This document shows positions 1-4,681 of a DNA stretch of 6,004 nt, piece by piece. This stretch comes from Massilia sp. Its GTDB lineage: Bacteria > Pseudomonadota > Gammaproteobacteria > Burkholderiales > Burkholderiaceae_D. Where the stretch lies: the NCBI GenBank assembly GCA_003484545.1, contig DNCF01000205.1, forward strand, positions 1 to 6,004, given 5' to 3'. Under the pieces are notes generated by a model. The model was not told where the DNA came from and ran no database searches. It worked only from the letters and a program-made list of their open reading frames with translations. Within the stretch, counting starts at the first letter, position 1. The number at the start of each line of letters is the position of its first letter. A program made the translations under genes and the position numbers.

Positions 1-102
1 TTCACGGTTGTAGCCACCTTCACGGTTGTAGCCACCTTCGCGCGGCGCCGCGTCGCGGTTGTAGCCGCCTTCACGCGGTCCGGCGTCACGGTTGTAGCCG
101 CC
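1..102 (-). repeat. In-frame tandem repeats encoding GGYNR units in the helicase tail
   Basis: Four consecutive GGYNR[D/E] units, helicase residues 442-475. Two are 33-bp units (GGYNRDAGPRE at 70-102 and GGYNRDAAPRE at 37-69). Two are shortened 18-bp units (GGYNRE at 19-36 and 1-18) that are identical at DNA level (ttcacggttgtagccacc on the plus strand). The array reaches the window edge, so its full length is unknown. Gly/Arg/Tyr/Asn-rich tails of DEAD-box proteins typically bind RNA non-specifically and can promote phase separation; that role is inferred here. Confidence 0.9.
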
Positions 103-1425
103 TTGCGCGCCATCGCGCTGGCCATAAGGCTTGCTGAAGCTGCGCTGGCCCGGCTTGTGGCCGCCACGGCCGTCGCCCGGCTTCCAGCCCGGACGCGAGG
201 CCGAGCGGGTCGGCGCGGCGCGCTTCGGCTCGTGGCCTTCCACCACGTCGACCGGAATGGTCTGCTTGGTGAAACGCTCGATGCGCTTGACGTTGATGCC
301 TTCAGCGTGGTTCACCAGCGAGATCGCGACACCGTTGCGGCCGGCGCGGCCGGTGCGGCCGATACGGTGCACGTAGTCCTCGGGGAACTTCGGCAGGTCG
401 TAGTTCACCACGTGGGTGATGTTCGGCACGTCGATGCCGCGGGCGGCGACGTCGGTCGCCACCAGCACGCGCACCTGGCCGCGGCGCAGGCTGTCCAGGG
501 TGCGGTTGCGCGCGCCCTGGTGCATGTCGCCGTGCAGGGCGGCGGCCGCGAAGCCGGCGATGTTCAGGCGGTCGGCGATCATGTCGGCGTCGCGCTTGGT
601 CGCGGTGAACACCACGGCCTGGTCCAGGGTTTCGTCGCGCAGCAGGTGGTCGAGCAGGCGGTTCTTGTGCGACAGGTCGTCGACGAAGTGCACGCGCTGC
701 ACGATGTTCTCGTGACGCTTGGTCGCGGTGGCGATCTGGATGACCATCGGATCCTTGGTGATGCGGCGCGCCATGCTGCCGACCACGCCGTCGAGCGTGG
801 CCGAGAACAGCATCGTCTGGCGGGTTTCCGGGGTCGCTTCGACGATCTTCTCGATGTCCTCGATGAAGCCCATGTCGAGCATGCGGTCGGCTTCGTCCAG
901 CACCAGGATTTCCAGCTGCGAGAAGTCGATCTTGCCCGACTCCATGTGGTCGATCAGGCGGCCCGGGGTCGCCACCAGGATTTCAGGATTGCGCGACAGC
1001 AGCTGCATCTGCTTCGGGTAGGGCATGCCGCCCAGGATCGAGACGGCGCGGATGCGGCGCATCGAGGTCGTGTATTGTTCGGTCGCGGTGGTGACCTGCA
1101 GGGCCAGCTCGCGGGTAGGGGTCAGCACCAGCATCTTCGGCTGGGCTGGCTTGAAACGGACGCGTTCGCCACGGGCCTTGGCAGCCTGCGCTTCCTGCGC
1201 AGGGGTGCGGCCCATCGGCGCCGGCTCGGTATTGGCGAACTTGTTCAGCGACGGCAGCATGAATGCCGCGGTCTTGCCCGAACCGGTTTGCGACGAGACC
1301 AGCAGGTCGCGGCCGCCGATGGCGGCGGGGATGGCCTGTTCCTGGACTGCGGTCGGTTTCAGGTAGCCGGCTTCGGTGACCGCCTTGACGAGCGACGCGT
1401 GGAGACCTAGTGCTTCAAAACTCAT
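1..1425 (-). CDS. rhlE: RhlE-type ATP-dependent DEAD-box RNA helicase, 3' end cut by window edge
   Basis: A cytoplasmic ATP-dependent RNA helicase that remodels RNA structure; in the family RhlE is linked to ribosome maturation, RNA decay and growth in the cold. The 475 residues in the window begin MSFEALGLHASLVKAVTEAG. Visible motifs in order: Q-motif region (about 3-33, with PTAVQEQAIP), Walker A SQTGSGKT (45-52), PTRELALQ (103-110), ATPGRL, DEAD (177-180), SAT (208-210), ATDVAARGID (323-332) and HRIGRTGR (353-360). All catalytic motifs are intact. A polar stretch of about 34 residues (63-96) separates Walker A from PTRELA. After about residue 390 comes a basic Gly/Arg/Lys-rich tail ending in GGYNR repeats that run off the window. 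The ATG at 1425-1423 sits at the family's conserved N terminus; its Shine-Dalgarno (AAAGAG/AAAGAA) is weak. The rhlE name comes from overall motif spelling, and close paralogues exist in this family, so the symbol is less certain than the family. Confidence 0.95.
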   Translation of the reverse strand, partial: MSFEALGLHASLVKAVTEAGYLKPTAVQEQAIPAAIGGRDLLVSSQTGSGKTAAFMLPSLNKFANTEPAPMGRTPAQEAQAAKARGERVRFKPAQPKMLVLTPTRELALQVTTATEQYTTSMRRIRAVSILGGMPYPKQMQLLSRNPEILVATPGRLIDHMESGKIDFSQLEILVLDEADRMLDMGFIEDIEKIVEATPETRQTMLFSATLDGVVGSMARRITKDPMVIQIATATKRHENIVQRVHFVDDLSHKNRLLDHLLRDETLDQAVVFTATKRDADMIADRLNIAGFAAAALHGDMHQGARNRTLDSLRRGQVRVLVATDVAARGIDVPNITHVVNYDLPKFPEDYVHRIGRTGRAGRNGVAISLVNHAEGINVKRIERFTKQTIPVDVVEGHEPKRAAPTRSASRPGWKPGDGRGGHKPGQRSFSKPYGQRDGAQGGYNRDAGPREGGYNRDAAPREGGYNREGGYNRE

Positions 1426-1454
1426 TGTTTTCTTTACTCTTTCGGTAGTGATCA

Positions 1455-1479
1455 GCGCTCGCCTATCGTTTGCGAGCGC
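1455..1479 (-). promoter_or_regulatory. Leader hairpin 29 nt upstream of the rhlE start
   Basis: Perfect 8-bp inverted repeat GCGCTCGC (1455-1462) and GCGAGCGC (1472-1479) around a 9-nt loop. It lies between the candidate promoter and the rhlE ATG, so it should form in the mRNA leader. There is no T-run after it on the minus strand, so it does not look like a terminator. A regulatory role, for example as a target of cold or helicase autocontrol, is inference. Confidence 0.5.
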
Positions 1480-1536
1480 AAAATAGCAACGCGAACCAAC
1501 ACAACGAAATGACTCAGAAATGAAAGAAATTTCGGC

Positions 1537-1565
1537 ACAAAAGCTTTGCGCCGGGACGGTGTCAA
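1537..1565 (-). promoter_or_regulatory. Candidate rhlE promoter (TTGACA -35)
   Basis: On the minus strand a perfect -35 hexamer TTGACA (1565-1560) is followed after 17 nt by TTTTGT (1542-1537), a poor -10 matching TATAAT at three of six positions. The implied leader is about 105 nt and would include the 1455-1479 hairpin. A second -10-like TATTTT lies about 55 nt closer to the gene, so the true start site is uncertain. Confidence 0.35.
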
Positions 1566-1697
1566 GGTGCGACACACAGGGCGGGAGGGCTTTATGGAAG
1601 GGTATCTGAACGATACGCCTGGCTTGCGAAGCTGCTAGTTGTACTGCCAGTGCGTGCTTGGCGACAGGGTGTCGCAACGTGTTTATTGCAGCGCACA

Positions 1698-1741
1698 AAC
1701 CACACTATACAGCACTTTCGAAATGCTTGCACAGTGTGGTT
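1698..1741. repeat. Imperfect 44-bp dyad in the mltD-rhlE gap
   Basis: The outer arms AACCACACT (1698-1706) and AGTGTGGTT (1733-1741) are perfectly complementary over 9 bp. The centre holds the 8-bp palindrome TTTCGAAA (1716-1723) on the same axis, and AGCA/TGCT (1711-1714/1724-1727) offset by one base. It could be a transcript hairpin at the end of mltD or a protein-binding site. There is no proper T-run on either strand, so I do not call it a terminator. Confidence 0.45.
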
Positions 1742-1763
1742 CGTTTGATGTGGCGCAAAGAGC

Positions 1764-1784
1764 GAGCTGACGAAAGTCCAGCTC
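1764..1784. terminator. Possible weak terminator hairpin after mltD
   Basis: GAGCTGAC-GAAA-GTC-C-AGCTC folds as an 8-bp stem with one bulged C and a GAAA tetraloop on the plus strand (loop TTTC on the minus strand). It lies 45 nt past the mltD stop. On the minus strand it is followed by GCTCTTTGCG, only a short T-run, so termination here is a weak guess. Confidence 0.25.
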
Positions 1785-1828
1785 CAGCGCGATTCGATGG
1801 CCGGCCGGGGCGGTCCGGCGGCGCCCGC

Positions 1829-3148
1829 TCAGCGGTGCTTGCGCCTGCTGTTGGTGTTGCGCGAAACCCGGTTCTTCGACGAAGCCACGGCCTTGCTCTT
1901 GAAACGCTGGGTGCGCGCGCCGCCGCGCTTTTCGCCGCGATCCGCTTCCAGCGCCACCACGGCGCTCTCGATGATGTTCTCGGCGATGTCGCTGTGCATG
2001 CTGGCCGAGGTCTTCGGCACCAGGATGGTCGAACCTGCCTTCAGGCGGGTCTGGGCCGGGATGTTGTTGGCCTGGCGGATGACTTCCGGGGTGGTGCCGA
2101 ACTTCGAGGCCAGGGACGAGATGCTTTCCTTGGCGCTGGTGATGCGGTGCGTGGTCCAGTTCGACAGCGCCTGGCCCCATTGCGCCAGGTTCAGGTGGAA
2201 CTTCTCGGCGTTTTCCTTCGGCAGCAGGATCTTGGTCTTCTCGCCGGTGATGACCGGGCGCTTGAATTGCGGGTTCAGGGCCTTGAATTCGTCGAGCGAC
2301 ATTTCGGCCAGCTGGGCGGCGACGGCGACATCGATGTCGCTGGTCTTGTCGACGGCGGTGAAATAGGGCTGGTTGTCGATCACCGGCAGGGTGACGTTGA
2401 ACTGGGCCGGGTTGGCGACGATGTTCTTCACCGCCTGCAGTTTCGGCACGTAGTTGCGCGTCTCGGCCGGCATCAGGTCGGCCAGGCTTTCGAAGTCGGT
2501 CGGCTTGCCCGCTTCCTGGTTGGTCTTGATCGCCTTCAGGACGTTGCCTTCGCCCCAGTTATACGCGGCCAGGGCCAGCTGCCAGTCGCCGAACATGGTG
2601 TACAGGCGCTGCAGGTAGGTCAGGGCGGCGTCGGTCGAGGCGAGCACGCCGCGGCGCTCGTCCTTGAACATGTTCTGCTTCAGGTTGAAGTCCTTGCCGG
2701 TGCCCGGCATGAACTGCCAGATGCCGGCCGCGCTGGCGGTCGACAGGGCCTGCGGGTTGAAGGCGGACTCGATCACCGGCAGCAGCGCCAGTTCGGTCGG
2801 CATGCCGCGCTTTTCCAGTTCCTGCACCACGTGGTACAGGTAGAGCGAGGCGCGGCCGGAGATGCGGGCCATGTAGTCCGGCTTGCTGGCGTAGGACTTG
2901 ACGTGGCGCTCGACCAGGTTGTTGTTGATGTCGGGAATCGCGTAGCCGCTGCGGATGCGGCCCCAGACGTCGGTTTCCTTGTATTCGTCGACCTTCAGCA
3001 TGGCGGCGCCCGCGGGCACGGCCGGGCGGCTGACGGCGGCGCCCTGGGTGGCGCTGCTTGGGGCGTTATCGATGGCCTGGGCGAACGGTGCGGAGAAGAG
3101 AAGCACCAGCGCGGCGGCGACGGAAGTAAGGCGGGTCGTGTCGTACAT
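1829..3148 (-). CDS. mltD: MltD-like membrane-bound lytic murein transglycosylase (GH23/SLT domain plus LysM)
   Basis: A periplasmic enzyme that cleaves the MurNAc-GlcNAc bond of peptidoglycan and forms 1,6-anhydroMurNAc. From the ATG at 3148 it is 439 aa. Residues 1-25 form a Sec signal peptide (hydrophobic AAALVLLF, cleavage after AQA). The SLT domain spans about 100-245, with catalytic Glu127 in LLPVIESAFNP, then SAAGIWQFMPGTG (139-151), AAYNWGEGNV (194-203) and RNYVPKL (231-237). Two LysM-like regions follow, a diverged one at about 263-310 and a clearer one at about 334-378, and then a Lys/Arg-rich tail (403-439). An in-frame ATG at 3280 would add 44 residues, but it lies upstream of the likely promoter and spoils the signal peptide; GGAAAG precedes the chosen ATG. 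There is no cysteine anywhere in the 439 residues, so unlike E. coli MltD it cannot be a lipoprotein. It appears to be monocistronic. Confidence 0.93.
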   Translation of the reverse strand: MYDTTRLTSVAAALVLLFSAPFAQAIDNAPSSATQGAAVSRPAVPAGAAMLKVDEYKETDVWGRIRSGYAIPDINNNLVERHVKSYASKPDYMARISGRASLYLYHVVQELEKRGMPTELALLPVIESAFNPQALSTASAAGIWQFMPGTGKDFNLKQNMFKDERRGVLASTDAALTYLQRLYTMFGDWQLALAAYNWGEGNVLKAIKTNQEAGKPTDFESLADLMPAETRNYVPKLQAVKNIVANPAQFNVTLPVIDNQPYFTAVDKTSDIDVAVAAQLAEMSLDEFKALNPQFKRPVITGEKTKILLPKENAEKFHLNLAQWGQALSNWTTHRITSAKESISSLASKFGTTPEVIRQANNIPAQTRLKAGSTILVPKTSASMHSDIAENIIESAVVALEADRGEKRGGARTQRFKSKAVASSKNRVSRNTNSRRKHR

Positions 3149-3198
3149 AGCTTTCCAGTGTTGCGTCCAGGAACGGCGGGACTGACGATTAAGGGGGC

Positions 3199-3228
3199 AG
3201 TGTAAGGAGCTGCTGTTGAGGCAGTCAA
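3199..3228 (-). promoter_or_regulatory. Candidate sigma70-type promoter of mltD
   Basis: On the minus strand, TTGACT (3228-3223; 5 of 6 matches to TTGACA), an 18-nt spacer and TACACT (3204-3199; 4 of 6 to TATAAT). Transcription would begin near 3192 and give a leader of about 44 nt before the ATG at 3148. This excludes the longer 3280 start. Confidence 0.5.
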
Positions 3229-3493
3229 GCAATATGTCAGCCTCGTTACAAATTTTTCTGTCTACTCTTTCTGCTAACAAGCAATACTTTATGGAATTTT
3301 TTGAAGGGGTATCGGGTTTTTATTTCGCGTTTTACCAATAAAGATTCACAATGATGCCAAGGTACTCCCTCCGGGTATCACAAAAATTGCCTTGCAGAAG
3401 GAATGCGTTACGGCAATCTTTGCGCGCCTGACAGCCTTGCTGGCCCGACAGGGGAGCGTCTTTACCGATGTGTTCGCGTGTATCCAAAGTTAC

Positions 3494-3510
3494 CCGCCGA
3501 GCATCGGCGG
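3494..3510. repeat. Short GC hairpin in the divergent region
   Basis: CCGCCGA (3494-3500), loop GCA, TCGGCGG (3504-3510): a perfect 7-bp stem with a 3-nt loop. It ends 26 bases before the TACAAT element and has no T-run on either side. It could be an operator or a structure with no role. Confidence 0.35.
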
Positions 3511-3536
3511 ACCTATGAGCACACGCAAACTGTGCG

Positions 3537-3542
3537 TACAAT
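3537..3542 (+). promoter_or_regulatory. -10-like element ahead of the DUF1415-DUF1289 unit
   Basis: TACAAT matches TATAAT at 5 of 6 positions and would start transcription near 3549, about 36 nt before the ATG at 3585. No acceptable -35 lies 16-18 nt upstream. A second TATTAT at 3567-3572 is too close to the start to leave a useful leader. Confidence 0.25.
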
Positions 3543-3584
3543 CGCGCTTTCGCCCCAGGCATTTTTTATTATCGAAAGCATCAC

Positions 3585-4154
3585 ATGAGTACTGCCAACC
3601 CGAACGCCGACGACGACGCCATCGTCGCCGCCACCCGCCGCTGGCTGGAGAAGGCCGTCATCGGCCTGAATCTCTGCCCCTTCGCCAAGTCGGTCTACGT
3701 GAAGGAGCAGGTGCGCTACGTCGTGTCGCCGGCGCGCACGCCCGAGGCATTGCTGGAACAATTGATGGACGAACTGCAGCGCCTGTCCGACACTCCGGCC
3801 GAGGAAGTCGACACCACGCTCCTGATCCATCCCTTCGTGCTGAACGATTTCCTGGACTACAACGAGTTCCTGGACGTGGCCGATGCCGCCGTCGAGGACA
3901 TGCATCTCGACGGCGAACTGCAGGTGGCCAGCTTCCATCCGGACTACCAGTTCGCCGACACCGATCCGAACGACATCTCGAACTACACCAACCGCGCGCC
4001 TTACCCGATCCTGCACCTGCTGCGCGAGGACAGCATCGCGCGCGCCGTCGAGGCCTTCCCCGACGCCGCCGAGATCTTCGAGAAAAACATCGACACCATG
4101 GAACAACTGGGTCACGAAGGCTGGGACAAGCTCGATGTCGGACCCGCACGATAA
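3585..4154 (+). CDS. DUF1415 family protein, function unknown
   Basis: A soluble protein of 189 aa with no signal peptide or membrane segment. I recognise it as the DUF1415 family of proteobacterial proteins from VIGLNLCPFAK (25-35), QVASFHPDYQF (113-123) and NRAPYPILHLLRE (136-148). Its biochemical role is not known to me. Conserved positions such as Cys31, His82 (IHPF) and His118 (FHPD) could suggest metal or ligand binding, but that is a guess. The ATG at 3585 is the natural start: a short variable N terminus (MSTANPNADDDA) leads into the conserved helix RRWLEKAVIGLN. The Shine-Dalgarno is weak (GAAAG about 7 nt upstream). It overlaps the DUF1289 gene by 20 bases, so the two are probably translationally coupled. 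Confidence 0.85.
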   Translation: MSTANPNADDDAIVAATRRWLEKAVIGLNLCPFAKSVYVKEQVRYVVSPARTPEALLEQLMDELQRLSDTPAEEVDTTLLIHPFVLNDFLDYNEFLDVADAAVEDMHLDGELQVASFHPDYQFADTDPNDISNYTNRAPYPILHLLREDSIARAVEAFPDAAEIFEKNIDTMEQLGHEGWDKLDVGPAR

Positions 4155-4434
4155 GCCGGCGGCGGCGCCGCAAGCCCCGGCCGGGTCGGCCCCGCAGCGT
4201 CCTGTCGGGACTCCTGTACGTCCTGTCGGGACTCCTGTACGTCCTGTCGGGACGCTCCCGCAGCGTCCCGACACCCCCTGCGTCGCGGTCTGCTCGACCA
4301 CCTTCGACGAAGTCTGCCGCGGCTGCGGACGCACCGTCGCGGAAGTGGCGCACTGGGTCTCGATGACGGCCGAGCAGAAGGAACGCGTCTGGGAGCGCAT
4401 CCTGGCGCAAGGCTATCCACGCCGGAATACCTGA
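4135..4434 (+). CDS. DUF1289 family small cysteine-motif protein (predicted Fe-S/metal binding)
   Basis: 99 aa, starting inside the end of the DUF1415 gene in another frame (20-base overlap). Residues 47-99 are the DUF1289 domain: PCVAVC (Cys49, Cys53) then CRGCGRT (Cys61, Cys64), followed by VAEVAHWVSMTAEQKERVWERI. The four-cysteine pattern C-x3-C-x7-C-x2-C is typical of this family, annotated elsewhere as predicted Fe-S proteins (E. coli YdhL type); metal binding is inferred, not shown. The N-terminal half (1-46) is unusual: low-complexity Pro/Ala/Gln/Arg with two RPVGTPV heptads and a third variant RPVGTLP, encoded by a DNA tandem repeat. Most DUF1289 proteins I recall lack such an extension. 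The ATG at 4135 is the only start in frame near the domain that avoids running deep into DUF1415; one closer to the domain is absent. Confidence 0.85.
   Translation: MSDPHDKPAAAPQAPAGSAPQRPVGTPVRPVGTPVRPVGTLPQRPDTPCVAVCSTTFDEVCRGCGRTVAEVAHWVSMTAEQKERVWERILAQGYPRRNT
4198..4253 (+). repeat. 21-bp tandem repeat inside the DUF1289 gene
   Basis: Two perfect 21-bp copies (4198-4218 and 4219-4239), each reading cgtcctgtcgggac then tcctgta, and a third partial copy matching for 14 bp (4240-4253). The period is a multiple of three, so the frame is kept and the product is RPVGTPV-RPVGTPV-RPVGTLP. The perfect identity at DNA level implies recent duplication or ongoing length change. Confidence 0.95.
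4245..4273. repeat. 12-bp perfect inverted repeat within the DUF1289 coding region
   Basis: TGTCGGGACGCT (4245-4256) and AGCGTCCCGACA (4262-4273) around a 5-nt loop CCCGC. The left arm reuses the core of the 21-bp tandem repeat. Such a stable stem inside a short gene is unusual. It could affect translation, or be the mark of a small palindromic repeat family that landed in frame. Confidence 0.9.
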
Positions 4435-4478
4435 GCGGCGGCCCCGTGCTCAGGCGCAGCCCGGATACCTGAGCACGG
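4430..4478 (+). terminator. Overlapping hairpins at the end of the DUF1415-DUF1289 unit
   Basis: The main stem is CCGTGCTCAGG (4444-4454) with CCTGAGCACGG (4468-4478): 11 bp perfect, 13-nt loop. Only TT follows before GAAA, so as a Rho-independent terminator it lacks a proper U-tract. A second copy of CCTGAGC (4430-4436), which contains the DUF1289 stop TGA, can pair with the same GCTCAGG (4448-4454), giving a competing 7-bp hairpin. Confidence 0.45.
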
Positions 4479-4500
4479 TTGAAACGCGCCCGCGCGAGGC

Positions 4501-4510
4501 GCGTGCACGC
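4501..4510. repeat. 10-bp perfect palindrome GCGTGCACGC
   Basis: A self-complementary decamer in the 247-base gap between the DUF1289 and PAS sensor genes, about 80 bases upstream of the sensor's candidate -35. It could be a binding site for a dimeric regulator. In DNA this GC-rich, chance is a real alternative. Confidence 0.25.
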
Positions 4511-4592
4511 TGTGCGATCATTGGGCCGTAACCGACGGTCGCCGTCCACTCGTCTACCGGCGGTTGCGACGTGCCGGTGCCTGCCATGGATG

Positions 4593-4621
4593 ATGACGCA
4601 GAGCAATTTGCTGGGCATAAT
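4593..4621 (+). promoter_or_regulatory. Candidate promoter of the PAS sensor gene
   Basis: ATGACG (4593-4598; 4 of 6 matches to TTGACA), a 17-nt spacer and CATAAT (4616-4621; 5 of 6 to TATAAT). Transcription would begin near 4628, giving a leader of about 54 nt that contains the GC hairpin at 4645-4661. If real, it supports the 4682 start over the in-frame ATG at 4586. Confidence 0.4.
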
Positions 4622-4644
4622 CGTGGTCATAGCATCCGCCGACT

Positions 4645-4661
4645 GGCCGGCCGCGCCGGCC
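4645..4661 (+). promoter_or_regulatory. GC-rich leader hairpin before the PAS sensor gene
   Basis: GGCCGGC (4645-4651), loop CGC, GCCGGCC (4655-4661): a very stable 7-bp stem ending 20 nt before the ATG. No clear Shine-Dalgarno is visible between it and the start. It may restrain translation, or simply reflect high GC content. Confidence 0.35.
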
Positions 4662-4681
4662 CAACCATTGCTGCCACGACG

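Larger units (their letters stand above)
1426..1828. other. 403-base intergenic gap between mltD and rhlE, no supported gene
   Basis: Both flanking genes run on the minus strand, so this holds the 3' end of the transglycosylase transcript and the promoter and leader of rhlE. I see no convincing coding region: a long plus-strand open frame entering here is antisense to mltD, and the short minus-strand frame continuing from inside mltD has no family resemblance. What it holds, from mltD to rhlE: a small GAAA-loop hairpin (1764-1784), a large imperfect dyad (1698-1741), a 6-bp hairpin GCGACA/TGTCGC (1661-1675), a TTGACA element (1560-1565) and a strong leader hairpin (1455-1479). A small RNA is possible but not demonstrated. 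Confidence 0.7.
3149..3584. other. 436-base divergent intergenic region with an AT-rich core
   Basis: It separates mltD (leftward) from the DUF1415 gene (rightward). By hand count, 3241-3360 is about 34% G+C (41 of 120), far below the flanking genes. It holds the mltD promoter candidate (3199-3228), a 7-bp hairpin CCGCCGA/TCGGCGG (3494-3510) and a -10-like element for the rightward genes (3537-3542). Short open frames here (about 61-76 codons on both strands) have no recognisable domain and atypical codon use, so I do not annotate them. Confidence 0.65.

Noticed and set aside
103..1410. 435-codon open frame on the plus strand
   Set aside because: It is exactly antisense to the helicase, rich in repeated His/Val/Gly/Arg, and has no domain. 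It is the usual mirror frame of a GC-rich gene.
1568..1676. Inverted repeat TGCGACAC / GTGTCGCA (1568-1575 and 1669-1676)
   Set aside because: The arms are only 8 bp and 93 bases apart, and the right arm is already used by a local hairpin; likely chance.
1658..3205. 515-codon open frame on the plus strand
   Set aside because: It is antisense to the intact transglycosylase, and its composition (Gly/Arg/His/Val/Leu) is that of a shadow frame.
3332..3588. Short open frames of 61-76 codons in the divergent intergenic region, both strands
   Set aside because: No ribosome binding site, no domain, and Cys/Arg-rich composition unlike the neighbouring genes.
4198..4253. Tandem repeat considered as a CRISPR array
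   Set aside because: Copies are directly adjacent without spacers, only two to three in number, and lie within a coding frame.
3392..4366. 324-codon plus-strand frame beginning in the intergenic region and overlapping DUF1415
   Set aside because: It runs out of frame through DUF1415 and DUF1289 and is Arg-rich there, with no domain.
3513..4400. Minus-strand frames opposite DUF1415/DUF1289
   Set aside because: They mirror recognisable plus-strand families, and the repeats in them come from the 21-bp array.
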